A stretch of DNA of 64,000 nt, taken from positions 5,456,001 through 5,520,000 of the forward strand of contig NZ_CP107976.1 in assembly GCF_036099295.1 (NCBI RefSeq), written 5' to 3'. Positions 1 to 7,061 of the stretch are shown piece by piece. Made by a program: the position numbers and the translations under genes. Positions within the stretch are counted from its first letter, which is position 1. Every line of letters starts with the position of its first letter. Under the pieces are notes generated by a model. The model was not told the DNA's origin, made no database searches, and worked only from the letters and a program-made list of their open reading frames with translations. Source of the stretch: Streptomyces sp. NBC_00358. Lineage in GTDB: Bacteria > Actinomycetota > Actinomycetes > Streptomycetales > Streptomycetaceae.

Positions 1-435
1 TCAGCAGAAGGTGTGGCACGTCGAACGGTAAAGCGACCCATCCATCGCCCCGTATCCAACGGCCGTTCATGCGCCTGCCTGTAGGGACTGCCGCGACGCC
101 AGGACGGGATGTCGCCGGTGACCGGAGGAACGCCCGCGACGGGTATCCGGGGTCCGCCCCGACCGGCCCGGGGCCTGGCTTGCCACGGCAACGGCTCGAC
201 GAGCGACCGCAGTTCGTCCGGGATGTCCGCACGGCCGCCGTTGCCTCGTCGCCACAACTTCCATGACAAGAGCAACGAGCAACCAGACCGACAGTCACAT
301 GATCGATGGCGCCTGTCGGGACCTTTTGGTGCAGCACAGCGAGTTGGCAGGCGGCACGCCATAACCCCGATGTCTTTCCGGCGTTTGCAGATGTGCGGGT
401 GAGTGCCCGCAGTGAGGTCAGGAAGGTAAAGACTT
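1..435. other. Upstream region of the chaplin gene, no gene recognised
   Basis: No reading frame in the first 359 bases gives a protein I recognise. The short frames on both strands overlap one another, are rich in Arg, Pro and Ala, and look like chance frames in G+C-rich DNA. The last 76 bases hold the probable promoter and ribosome binding site of the long chaplin gene. Confidence 0.5.
360..387 (+). promoter_or_regulatory. Candidate sigma-BldN-type promoter of the chaplin gene
   Basis: CATAAC (360-365) and CGTTTG (382-387) are separated by 16 bases. This resembles the sigma-BldN consensus as I remember it (CGTAAC, 16 bases, CGTTGA), with five and four of six matches. Chaplin genes are known BldN targets. 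The start codon lies 48 bases downstream of the -10 element, which leaves a leader of about 40 bases. The assignment rests on motif similarity only. Confidence 0.45.
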
Positions 436-1176
436 ATGAGACGGGTTACTCGAAACCGTGTGCTCGCCGTTGCCGCCGCGTCCGGCGCGATGGCTGTGGC
501 TCTTCCCGTGTCCGCCGTCTTCGCAGCCGACGGTGCTGACGCCGGGGCTACGGCGGCCGGTTCGCCCGGGGTGCTCTCCGGGAACGTCGTCCAGATTCCG
601 GTGTCCGGGGCATTGAACCTCTGCGGCAACACGGTTGACGTGGTGGGGCTGCTCAACCCGGCCGTGGGCAACGTGTGCAGGAACGACAGGGGCACGGCCA
701 AGAACGACAAGGGCACGGCCGCCAAGAACGACAAGGGCACGGCCAAGGCCGGCGGCGCGGAGACCGGCGTCGGATCGGACACGTCAGGCGGAGCCTCGGC
801 TGATGGCCGCGTCTCGGACTCGCCTGGGCTGATCTCAGGCAACGGTCTGCAGCTCCCGGTCGATCTGCCGGTGAACGTTTCCGGGAACAGTGTCAACGCG
901 GTCGGCGTGGGCAACCCGGCGATTGGCAACGAGTCGGTCAACGGCGGTGAGCACTCTCACCGTGACGTCCCCCGAACAACTCCGGCCCCCAAGCCCTCGG
1001 TTGCGACGCCCCCGGCGTCGCGGCTCCCGGCTCCCCGGCGTCAGGCCGTTCCGGACACCGCGACGCCCACGCTGGCCCACACGGGAGCGGATCTGGCCGC
1101 CCCGGCCCTCGCCGGCGGCGCCGTGTCCCTCTTCGCGGGTGCGGTCCTGTACCGCCGCTTCCGCCCAAGTCGCTGA
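436..1176 (+). CDS. Long chaplin with sortase signal (ChpB/ChpC type)
   Basis: This 246-residue exported protein should be anchored to the cell wall and help coat aerial hyphae with a hydrophobic amyloid layer. Residues 1-31 are a signal peptide. A classical chaplin domain (about 44-83) carries two Cys (63 and 81) and the GNTVDVVGLLNPAVGN pattern. A second chaplin domain (about 130-168) has the same spacing but no Cys. Between them are three copies of a short Lys/Asp/Gly/Thr repeat. LAHTG at 213-217, a hydrophobic segment and an Arg-rich tail form a class E sortase signal. GAAGG precedes the ATG. Long chaplins usually have two Cys-containing domains, so loss of both Cys in the second is unusual. 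Confidence 0.93.
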   Translation: MRRVTRNRVLAVAAASGAMAVALPVSAVFAADGADAGATAAGSPGVLSGNVVQIPVSGALNLCGNTVDVVGLLNPAVGNVCRNDRGTAKNDKGTAAKNDKGTAKAGGAETGVGSDTSGGASADGRVSDSPGLISGNGLQLPVDLPVNVSGNSVNAVGVGNPAIGNESVNGGEHSHRDVPRTTPAPKPSVATPPASRLPAPRRQAVPDTATPTLAHTGADLAAPALAGGAVSLFAGAVLYRRFRPSR

Positions 1177-1506
1177 CCCGGATGCCCGTACAGCCCCATC
1201 GAACGTGTTTGGTGGGGCCCGGGCGGGCTGCCGGTGCGTGGCTCCCCCACTGTTGAATGCCGGTCAGCTCGACCGTCCCGGTCGGTTCGAGGGGTGGGGA
1301 CGGGCTGAAACGGGTGGCAGGTCGGCGGCGGGCCCAAGGAAAACGGAGGCGGCGCGAACGCTTCACGCGTCCACGCCGCCTCCGTGCAACCCGATGCGGA
1401 GATGGTGCCGGCCGAATCGGAAAGGTATGCGGGTAAAGGACCTCGCGCCGCCCGTGGCCGCGGTGGCATTGCGGCGACGGAACGACGGGCGCGAGTGGGA
1501 GGTCGG
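1177..1506. other. Intergenic region between chaplin and convergent secreted-protein gene
   Basis: No coding frame is convincing here. The only clear structure is the hairpin at 1343-1385, annotated separately as a terminator. Confidence 0.6.
1343..1385 (-). terminator. Intrinsic terminator of the convergent secreted-protein gene
   Basis: A perfect 11-base-pair stem (1343-1353 with 1375-1385) encloses a loop with a further GCG/GCG pairing. Read on the minus strand, the hairpin is followed by TTTTCCTT, a proper T tail. It lies about 120 bases after the stop codon at 1507. Confidence 0.7.
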
Positions 1507-1797
1507 TCAGAGTGCCCGGCTGTTGCAGCCCATTTCGGAACCGAGGTGGCTCTTCTGCGCGCCCGCGGCCCCTTCTCCGTTCAGCAGGTTGCCGGCCAGG
1601 CCGGTGAGGGCGCCGACGCTGCCGAGCACCTGGATGTTCATGTCGTGCGAGCGGCACTCGACGCCCTGCGTGACGCCGATGCTGTCGCTGTCGCCGTCGT
1701 GGCCCTCATCGCCGTACGCGAAAGCGGTGTTGGCACCGAAGGAGCCGACACTGCAGAGGAGGGCGCTCAGAAGAACTGCCTTGTGCAACTTGCGCAT
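1507..1797 (-). CDS. Small secreted protein, two-Cys 'SHDLN' family (paralogue 1)
   Basis: This 96-residue exported protein has no function I can name. It starts MRKLHK, has a signal peptide ending near AFA (residue 27), and its mature part carries Cys48 and Cys91. The core SHDMNIQVLGSVG is followed by a Gly/Asn/Leu-rich stretch (LAGNLLNGEG) and ends GCNSRAL. The proteins at 3547 and 4055 share this layout. The ATG at 1797 is chosen because GGAG stands six bases upstream; an ATG four codons earlier has no binding site. The two conserved Cys suggest one disulphide. The Val/Leu/Gly/Asn-rich core recalls short chaplins, but the sequence is not a chaplin domain. Confidence 0.85.
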   Translation of the reverse strand: MRKLHKAVLLSALLCSVGSFGANTAFAYGDEGHDGDSDSIGVTQGVECRSHDMNIQVLGSVGALTGLAGNLLNGEGAAGAQKSHLGSEMGCNSRAL

Positions 1798-1869
1798 TTG
1801 AAGCTCCATGGGGGAAGTGCGGGGATCCGGCCTGTTGAGTCAGGACGGCGGATGTGCGGGGGCGGGCTG

Positions 1870-2421
1870 TCAGCCGAGTCGGGGAAGTCCGAGCTGCCCG
1901 ACGGGAGGTGCCGCGATCTGCCCGAGGGCGACCGGAGCCAGTTGCGGTGCGCTCTCGGGCGTGATCGTCGGGTTGACGAGCGGGTTCACCTGAGGGTTGA
2001 GCTGCGGGTTCACCTGGGGGGCGACAACCATCGGGGCCGCTGAGTCGAGTACCTGGGGTACTGCTACCTGCGGGGCCACTTGGGGCATGACCTGAGGCAT
2101 GACCTGAGGCACGACCTGCGCCGGGGCGGCCTGCGCCGGCTGTACGGGTGCGGCCTGTTGCGGGTTCGACGAGCTGGAGGCTTGGGCCGTTCCCTGCGAT
2201 GAGGCCGAGGCCGAGGCGTATCCGGTCTGCTGTGGTCCTGACGGGGCGGCCTGTGAGGCCGGTTGGGGAGCCGCGGCCGGGGCAGGCGGCTGATCCGGAA
2301 CCGATGCCGGGGTGGTACCGGGGCGCCCCTCCGGCGAGTTGGCATAGCTGCCGCCGGCGCCGATGCCGGCCAAACCGCTGGCCGCCGCGACGACGAGCGC
2401 GGCCTTGTGAAGCTTCCGCAT
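1870..2421 (-). CDS. Secreted Pro/Gln/Ala-rich low-complexity protein
   Basis: The product is 183 residues with a signal peptide (MRKLHKAALV start, cleavage near SYA, about residue 27). The mature protein is Pro, Gln, Ala, Ser and Val. It contains runs of PQV, VMPQVMPQV and NPQLNPQVNPLVNP and has no Cys. The NPQLNPQ motif recurs in the protein at 2879 (SPQLNPQLSP), so the two are probably related. The gene lies 72 bases upstream of the 1507-1797 gene on the same strand, and the two may share a transcript. I infer an unstructured wall-spanning or surface-coating protein and see no catalytic motif. Confidence 0.8.
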   Translation of the reverse strand: MRKLHKAALVVAAASGLAGIGAGGSYANSPEGRPGTTPASVPDQPPAPAAAPQPASQAAPSGPQQTGYASASASSQGTAQASSSSNPQQAAPVQPAQAAPAQVVPQVMPQVMPQVAPQVAVPQVLDSAAPMVVAPQVNPQLNPQVNPLVNPTITPESAPQLAPVALGQIAAPPVGQLGLPRLG

Positions 2422-2878
2422 GAAACCCTCGGCCCTTCGTTACCTGAGAAGTGAGTCCATTGCATTCAATGCGGTCACGCGTGCTGTCGGTGCGTCACTC
2501 GCATCGCGCCGGAGGCTACGGTTGTCTCGAGGAGCACGCGGACTTCGTATCGGAGCTGGCAGCGAATCCTCTACCTGTCAATGGTTTACGGTCGCTGCCC
2601 GCACCTCCGGGGAACGAGATTTCGGCGCCGTGGTCACGGCACTCGACGGGTCGTCACCCATTTGCCGTCCTCCGGCCCCGGCGTCACGGCTCGCACGCGG
2701 CATCAAATGGGTGACCACTCCCCAGCACCCGTTTCGAGCCCGTGTTTTTTTCGTTCCCCACGGGGCGATAGGGATGGCCCATCGCGGCCGAATGGAGCAG
2801 CGAGGACAGCGAAGACTGCGCTGCCGTATCGGCACATCAGCTCCCGTGCACAGGTCAATTGAAGAGCCGAGGAAACTC
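2422..2878. other. Divergent promoter region with a 12-bp inverted repeat
   Basis: This 457-base gap separates two divergent secreted-protein genes. It contains no convincing frame. A perfect 12-base inverted repeat (2653-2664 with 2704-2715, GTCACCCATTTG and its complement) encloses 39 bases. A run of seven T lies near 2745. It should hold both promoters, but I cannot assign -35 and -10 boxes with confidence. Confidence 0.5.
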
Positions 2879-3355
2879 ATGCGTATGCTTCACAAGATCG
2901 CGCTCGTCGCCGCAACGGCCGGCGGCCTGGCCGGCGTTGGCGCCGGCCCGAGCTCCGCCGCCACGCTGTTGGCCCCCAACGGCGTTGCGCCGCACCCGGT
3001 TTCGCAGCCCGACGCCCAGGCGGCCTCGGCGTCCTCCGCTCAGGCGACCACGCAGACCTATGGCTCGCCGGCTCCGCAGCAACTGGCACCGACGCGTGGC
3101 GCCCAGGTTTCCCCGCAGCTCAGCCCGCAGCTGAATCCGCAGCTCAGCCCGCACATCTCTCCTGAAGCGCCGCAGAAGGACCAGGGCGCTTCGGCGGGGC
3201 AGGCCAACCTGTTCCGTCCGTACCAGGAGTGCAGCCCGCAGAGCCTGCTCGATGCGAACGTCCCGGTTGCACTGCTGGCCTCATCCCAGACCCATGGCAT
3301 CGAGTGCACCCAGGCCAACAGCCAGACGAACTCTTTCGCCAACGTGCAGCACTGA
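2879..3355 (+). CDS. Secreted protein with Gln/Pro/Ser-rich linker and RPYQECSPQ tail
   Basis: The product is 158 residues. ATG at 2879 (MRMLHK) follows GAGGAAA; upstream in-frame codons lack a signal peptide and a binding site. Residues 1-28 form a signal peptide. The middle is low-complexity Ala/Ser/Gln/Pro with SPQLSPQLNPQLSP repeats. The last 50 residues carry FRPYQECSPQ, then ANVPVALL, QTHGIEC and an Asn/Gln-rich end. The same tail pattern (RPYQECSPQ, NxPx, QT, C) forms the mature part of the protein at 7126-7371, which defines a two-Cys domain of about 40 residues. I do not recognise a known family and have no function to offer beyond export. Confidence 0.82.
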   Translation: MRMLHKIALVAATAGGLAGVGAGPSSAATLLAPNGVAPHPVSQPDAQAASASSAQATTQTYGSPAPQQLAPTRGAQVSPQLSPQLNPQLSPHISPEAPQKDQGASAGQANLFRPYQECSPQSLLDANVPVALLASSQTHGIECTQANSQTNSFANVQH

Positions 3356-3502
3356 CGGACGACCACGTCGTTGCCGGGCACGGGCGGCGGACGGACCCGA
3401 ACCCGCTCGCCCCGCGATACGGCTTTCGGTGGGTCTTCGACGACATGAAGCCAAAGAGTTGCCCTTTTCAAGGCTTTTGTCGCTAATGTTCCACCTGTAA
3501 CC

Positions 3503-3519
3503 GCGATCCCATGGATCGC
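3503..3519 (+). promoter_or_regulatory. Conserved leader inverted repeat (copy 1)
   Basis: GCGATCC and GGATCGC are separated by three bases. The end of the repeat lies 27 bases before the ATG at 3547. The paralogous gene at 4055 has the same arms at the same distance, so the element is conserved in sequence and in spacing. It could be an operator or a hairpin in the mRNA leader. Confidence 0.55.
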
Positions 3520-3546
3520 AAAAACTCACCCCCACACGGAGATGAA

Positions 3547-3831
3547 ATGCGCAAGCTTCGCAACGTTGCGGTCCTGGTCGCTGCCATCGGCAGCATCGGG
3601 CTCGTTGGCGGCACGGCCTACGCCGGCGGCGGTCACGGCGAGGGCGGCGGCGACCAGTTCAGCGTCACGCAGAGCTCCAACTGCAAGTCGCACGACCTGA
3701 ACCTCGACGTCCTCGGCCAGGTCGGCGTGCTGAACGGCCTGCTGGGCAACGCCCTCAACGGCGAAGGCAACCCGGGCGCCCAGTCGACCTCCCTCGGCTC
3801 CACGATGGGCTGTAACAACAGCGCCTTCTGA
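3547..3831 (+). CDS. Small secreted protein, two-Cys 'SHDLN' family (paralogue 2)
   Basis: The product is 94 residues: MRKLRN start, signal peptide ending AYA (about 26), then a Gly/His-rich stretch. The core SHDLNLDVLGQVG is followed by LNGLLGNALNGEGNPGAQ and ends GCNNSAF. Cys46 and Cys89 are conserved in all three paralogues. The ATG at 3547 follows CGGAGATGAA; the earlier in-frame ATG lies inside the leader inverted repeat and is not used. It resembles the 4055 product across its whole length, which implies tandem duplication. Function is unknown. The amphipathic, Gly/Asn-rich core suggests a self-assembling surface protein, but that is inference. Confidence 0.87.
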   Translation: MRKLRNVAVLVAAIGSIGLVGGTAYAGGGHGEGGGDQFSVTQSSNCKSHDLNLDVLGQVGVLNGLLGNALNGEGNPGAQSTSLGSTMGCNNSAF

Positions 3832-3867
3832 AGTCCCCTCAGGCGTAAGTAAAGACGCCGAACCATG

Positions 3868-3910
3868 AACGGTCCCGGCACTGGGCCTCAGGCACGGTGC
3901 CGGGACCGTT
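3868..3910 (+). terminator. Intrinsic terminator after the 3547 gene
   Basis: A 14-base-pair perfect stem (3868-3881 with 3897-3910) with a 15-base loop starts 36 bases after the stop codon and is followed by TTTCA. Confidence 0.75.
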
Positions 3911-4008
3911 TCACGTGCGCCAAACCACTTCCGAGGCGGCACAGCGAAGCGCTGGACCTTTCCGGACACTCCGTTCTGGCGCCGTTGAACTCTTCGCGTC
4001 ACACAGAG

Positions 4009-4027
4009 GCGATCCCTCGCGGATCGC
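4009..4027 (+). promoter_or_regulatory. Conserved leader inverted repeat (copy 2)
   Basis: GCGATCC and GGATCGC here have a five-base spacer. The right arm ends 27 bases before the ATG at 4055, exactly as in copy 1 at 3503-3519. Confidence 0.55.
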
Positions 4028-4054
4028 ATTCACCTGACTTCTTCTGGAGATGAC

Positions 4055-4342
4055 ATGCGCAAGCTCCGTACGGCCGCTGTCCTGCTGGCCGTCCTCGGAA
4101 ACGTCGGACTTCTGGGCGCCAGCGTCGCCCACGCGGATGAGGGTTGGGACCGGGGTGGCGACAGCTTCACCATCTCGCAGCACAGCTCCTGCCAGTCGCA
4201 CGACCTGAACCTCGACGTCCTCGGCCAGGTCGGCATCGGCAACGGACTGGGCGGGAACCTGCTGGGCGGCGAGGGCAACCCGGGAGCCCAGAAGACGTCG
4301 CTGGGCTCGTCCGCGGGTTGCAGCAACCGCTTCAACGGCTAA
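4055..4342 (+). CDS. Small secreted protein, two-Cys 'SHDLN' family (paralogue 3)
   Basis: The product is 95 residues. It starts MRKLRT behind TGGAGATGAC and has a signal peptide ending near AHA (about 27). The core SHDLNLDVLGQVG is identical to that of the 3547 product, followed by IGNGLGGNLLGGEGNPGAQ. Cys46 and Cys89 are conserved and the end is Asn-rich. It is the nearest relative of the 3547 gene and shares its leader inverted repeat, so a recent duplication including the regulatory DNA is likely. I know no function for the family. Confidence 0.87.
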   Translation: MRKLRTAAVLLAVLGNVGLLGASVAHADEGWDRGGDSFTISQHSSCQSHDLNLDVLGQVGIGNGLGGNLLGGEGNPGAQKTSLGSSAGCSNRFNG

Positions 4343-4358
4343 GAGCTCACCACGAACA

Positions 4359-4413
4359 ATCTGTGGGCGAGTGGCTCATTGACCTGCAAGGTCAAGTCTC
4401 AAGGCCCACAGAT
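4359..4413 (+). terminator. Probable terminator after the 4055 gene
   Basis: Ten-base arms (4359-4368 and 4404-4413) enclose a second small hairpin (GACC/GGTC at 4381-4393). The element starts 16 bases after the stop codon. There is no T tail, as is common for Streptomyces terminators. Confidence 0.55.
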
Positions 4414-4647
4414 CGGCTGTCCGCAATCCCTGGGCCTGGTGTTTCGGGCCTGCCGTCGAGACGGCCCCGAACACGCCGATGGGTTTGCCTGAGCTCCGAA
4501 CACAGCAGCGGCCTTCGCCTGATCCTGTACTCCGTCACGGAGGCATGGGATCAACGCGAAGGCCGTAGCTGTGAGGCTGTCGCGGGTCCGCGAGCGGGAA
4601 ACCCGGGCGGGTCACGTCGTAGCCGGCATCAAGGACGACCAAAACGA

Positions 4648-4683
4648 AATGCTGGTCCGGGAGCCCTTCCCCGGACCAGCATT
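4648..4683 (-). terminator. Intrinsic terminator of the 4696-5040 gene
   Basis: A perfect 13-base-pair stem (4648-4660 with 4671-4683) with a ten-base loop begins 12 bases after the stop codon on the minus strand. It is followed there by a T-rich TTTCGTTTTG. Confidence 0.85.
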
Positions 4684-4695
4684 TTCCGTGAGCGC

Positions 4696-5040
4696 TCAGT
4701 TGCCGAAGTGCGGCTTCTTGAACCCCGCAGGCAGCTTGGCCGTGTTGGAGCACTCCACGACCGGCCCCACTTTCGCAGGTGCGCTTTCGCTTCCCAGGAG
4801 CTGGTCCTGCTGCGTGACGACGTGCGGCTGGTCCTTTGTCGAGCACTTCTGGTCCTGGTTGATGACGTGCGTGCCGTCCTTGTCGACATACGTCTCATTT
4901 TTCTGAACGCACACGACGTCGCTCTGCGCGCTGGTGGGACAGGCGCCCGGGTTTCCCTCGGCATGTGCGGTGCCGAGGCAGATGGCGGCGAGGCTTCCGG
5001 CGAATGCGGCGACGGCCGCAGTCTTCTGCGAAAAGAGCAT
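4696..5040 (-). CDS. Small secreted protein of a 'VxCVQ' family (paralogue 1)
   Basis: The product is 114 residues. ATG at 5040 (MLFSQKTAAV) follows AAAGGA and begins a signal peptide ending AHA (about 27). The frame remains open upstream, but that part has neither a signal nor a binding site. The mature protein has four Cys (in ACPT, VVCVQ, KCST and VECSN) and is hydrophilic. The protein at 6163-6504 has the same plan: a similar signal, a Gly/Pro/Asn start, a Cys before the S/PQxDVxCVQ motif and a late Cys. The role is unknown. The neighbouring upstream DNA on the minus strand is unusually A+T-rich (5090-5130) and likely contains the promoter. Confidence 0.82.
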   Translation of the reverse strand: MLFSQKTAAVAAFAGSLAAICLGTAHAEGNPGACPTSAQSDVVCVQKNETYVDKDGTHVINQDQKCSTKDQPHVVTQQDQLLGSESAPAKVGPVVECSNTAKLPAGFKKPHFGN

Positions 5041-5145
5041 GTGCTGAATTCCTTTGTGGTGAAGAATCGGACATTCCTTTATCGGCCGGATTTGCCCGCG
5101 CCGATAAATCATGCAATTAAATCTCTGTCCGCTCACAGGATGGTT

Positions 5146-5178
5146 GTAGCCCGGACGCGAAATCGGCGTCCGGGCTAC
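5146..5178 (-). terminator. Terminator of the Gln-rich protein gene
   Basis: A perfect 13-base-pair stem (5146-5158 with 5166-5178) with a seven-base loop lies about 90 bases after the stop codon at 5271 and upstream of the 5040 start. It separates the two minus-strand genes. There is no T tail. Confidence 0.7.
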
Positions 5179-5270
5179 CTGCGCCACGGGGTATCACTCA
5201 GCGCACCGCTCGGTCCGTATCCCCGACGCTGGGTGAGGCCGCGGCGGGCCTTGACTCGGAGCTCTCGCTC

Positions 5271-5996
5271 TCAGCCGTTACCGCCCTGGTCCTGCGTCTG
5301 GGGCTGAGCCTGGGGCTGGTCCTGCGTCTGGGGCTGGGCCTGCTCCTGCGCCTGGTCCTGCATCTGGGGCTGGGCCTGGTCCTGGGGCTGAGCCTGGGGT
5401 TGAGCCTGGTCCTGCACCGCGGGCTGGGCCTGGTCCTGCGCCACGGGCTGAGCCTGGTCCTGCGGCTGAGCCTGGGGCTGGGCCTGGTCCTGCGGCTGGG
5501 CCTGGTCCTGCACCTGGGGCTGGGCCTGGTCCTGCACCGCGGGCTGGGCCTGGGCCTGGTCCTGCACCGCGGGCTGAGCCTGGTCCTGCGCCTGCGCCTG
5601 GGGCTGGGCCTGGTCCTGCACCTGCGGCTGAGCCTGGTCCTGCGCCTGGGGCTGAGCCTGGTCCTGCACCTGGGGCTGAGCCTGGTCCTGCACCTGGGGC
5701 TGGGCCTGCGGCTGAGCCTGGTCCTGCACCTGGGGCTGAGCCTGGTCCTGCACCGCGGGCTGAGCCTGGTCCTGCGCCTGCTTCTGCGCCTGGCCCTGCT
5801 CCTGCGGCTGGCCCTGCTCCTGGGGCTGGGAGTAGTAGCCACCCCCGAAGGCCACGGCGTTGGCGGACGAGTTGGCGACGGCGCTGAACGGTACGGGCGC
5901 GCCGCCGCTACCGTCGGCGAAGCTGATGCCGGCGCCGAGGGCGGAGAGCCCCGCGATGGCCGCCGCTACGACCATGGCACGCTGAAACTTACGCAT
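5271..5996 (-). CDS. Secreted Gln-rich repetitive protein
   Basis: The product is 241 residues. It starts MRKFQRAMVV behind AAAGGGTCATTC and has a signal peptide ending SFA (about 27). A short Ala/Gly/Asn/Tyr segment follows, and then about 180 residues made almost only of Gln, Ala, Pro, Asp and Val in QDQAQPQ and QDQAQPAV units. Gln occupies nearly every second position, and there is no Cys. The DNA repeats in a 12-18-base pattern, which favours slippage and length variation between strains. Such sequences form flexible or prion-like polymers, so a surface or matrix role is plausible but not shown. The Leu-rich frame on the opposite strand is only the complement of this repeat. Confidence 0.85.
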   Translation of the reverse strand: MRKFQRAMVVAAAIAGLSALGAGISFADGSGGAPVPFSAVANSSANAVAFGGGYYSQPQEQGQPQEQGQAQKQAQDQAQPAVQDQAQPQVQDQAQPQAQPQVQDQAQPQVQDQAQPQAQDQAQPQVQDQAQPQAQAQDQAQPAVQDQAQAQPAVQDQAQPQVQDQAQPQDQAQPQAQPQDQAQPVAQDQAQPAVQDQAQPQAQPQDQAQPQMQDQAQEQAQPQTQDQPQAQPQTQDQGGNG

Positions 5997-6162
5997 GAAT
6001 GACCCTTTCCTGATCCGGGCATACCACCCGGAATGACCACTTGCGTAAACGTAAGCACGCCCGTTGCGGTCAATAGGGGATTTGTACCCCTATGTCGCTC
6101 CGGAGCCCCGTACGGGGGAGAGCGCCATTACGGCCATATGGCACGGTTCAGCCGTCGCGCCC

Positions 6163-6504
6163 TCAGGGGAGGAGGGTGGGCAGTTCCCGCTTCCCGTCGA
6201 TCGGTCGAGGTGCTCCGGACGTGGTGGGCGAACAGGTCACCTGGGGGCCGAGTTGTGTCGTGCCGTTGCCCGTGGCGGCGGGCACCGTCACGGCCTGCAC
6301 CGGCATGCAGGTCTCCTGGTGAGGAATGGCGCCGTGCTCCGCGCTCCCGCCTTCGATGTGCTGCACGCAGGTGACGTCCCCCTGGGGGCTCCGAGTGCAA
6401 TTTGTCGGGCCTCCCGCGGCGTGCGCATGGGTGATGCCCATGGACGTCAGGGCGAGTCCGCCGATGAGCCCCGAGAGGGCCGCGATCTTTTTCCTGCTGA
6501 ACAT
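6163..6504 (-). CDS. Small secreted protein of a 'VxCVQ' family (paralogue 2)
   Basis: The product is 113 residues. ATG at 6504 (MFSRKKIAAL) follows AAGGACACGAG. The signal peptide ends at AHA (about 29). The mature part has the same order of features as the 4696-5040 product: a first Cys (NCTRSPQGDV), then TCVQ, two later Cys (ETCMP and VTCSP) and a Pro-rich end. It is less similar than the SHDLN paralogues are to each other. The reading frame continues upstream without a plausible signal, so the internal start is preferred. The function is unknown. Confidence 0.78.
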   Translation of the reverse strand: MFSRKKIAALSGLIGGLALTSMGITHAHAAGGPTNCTRSPQGDVTCVQHIEGGSAEHGAIPHQETCMPVQAVTVPAATGNGTTQLGPQVTCSPTTSGAPRPIDGKRELPTLLP

Positions 6505-6629
6505 ATGACTCGTGTCCTTTGTACGGGCGCCCGGGGCGCCGCTCCCTCGCGATCGGCCGCGCCGCAGGCGTGGTCCGCGACACTGGGCCTTTTCCAACTC
6601 CGCGTCGGCTGGACCGGTTGGCCCGGCAG

Positions 6630-7035
6630 GCGGGTGAAGCTGCTGGTGATGGTGAACGCGCAGGGTGTGACCGACCCGAAAGGCCGTCTCCTCCGGTGCT
6701 TCACCGGCCCTGGCCGACGCCGTCCATGACGCTGGGGCGGTATGCGAGCACGACATCGCCGACGCCCTCGCCGAGGCCGACATCACCTGCCGGTCGGACA
6801 CGGGCTACCGCGGTGCGGGTGGCTCGTCCATCTCCCTTGCCGTGGCCGATGGGACGCGCTCTCGGTCGGTCGGCGGGCCGTCAACCGGTCCCGCGCGAGG
6901 TCCGGGCGCTGGTCGAACGAGTCATCGCCACCCGCAAGTCCTGGCTTGCCTCTCCGCAAGCTCCGCTGCTCGACGGCCGGGGTCACCGGCCTCGCCCGAG
7001 CGGTCCTCGTCCTTCATCCGGCCGGCTCGCGCTGA
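6630..7035 (+). pseudogene. Decayed IS5-type (DDE) transposase fragment
   Basis: Three reading frames together give the C-terminal half of a DDE transposase of the IS5/Tnp4 type. They read, in order, VNAQGVTDPKGRLL, then AVHDAGAVCEHDIADALAEA and ITCRSDTGYRGAGG, then PCRGRWDALSVGRRAVNRS, then VRALVERVIATRKSW, and finally LRKLRCSTAGVTGL with ARAVLVLH. Intact relatives read close to VHDxxAAREHGIIDALAEAG, ADKGYxGAGG, QxAVNRSHAxIRALxEQAIATLKSW and LLRKLRCS. The frame changes at least three times and the N-terminal half is absent, so it is inactive. No terminal inverted repeats could be placed. It marks past transposition into the secreted-protein island. Confidence 0.8.
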
Positions 7036-7061
7036 GATCGAGCTGCCGGCTGCCGGCATTC

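Larger units (their letters stand above)
4343..4695. other. Convergent intergenic region with several hairpins
   Basis: No frame is convincing. There are three structured stretches: a hairpin at 4359-4413, an imperfect 70-base hairpin at about 4502-4572 (ACAGC, GGCCTTCGC and GATCC arms pairing with GGATC, GCGAAGGCC and GCTGT), and the terminator at 4648-4683. The central hairpin has no assigned role and may be the remains of a small mobile element. Confidence 0.5.

Noticed and set aside
2420..2878. N-terminal extension of the secreted protein at 2879
   Set aside because: The longer frame would bury the signal peptide and has no binding site; GAGGAAA stands before the ATG at 2879.
3982..3989. 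CGTTGA as a BldN-type -10 box for the 4055 gene
   Set aside because: No acceptable CGTAAC-like -35 box occurs 15-17 bases upstream, so the match was not annotated.
5400..6002. Leu/Val/Gly-rich 200-residue frame on the plus strand
   Set aside because: It is the complement of the Gln-rich repeat gene; the minus-strand product has a signal peptide and ribosome binding site, and this one has neither.
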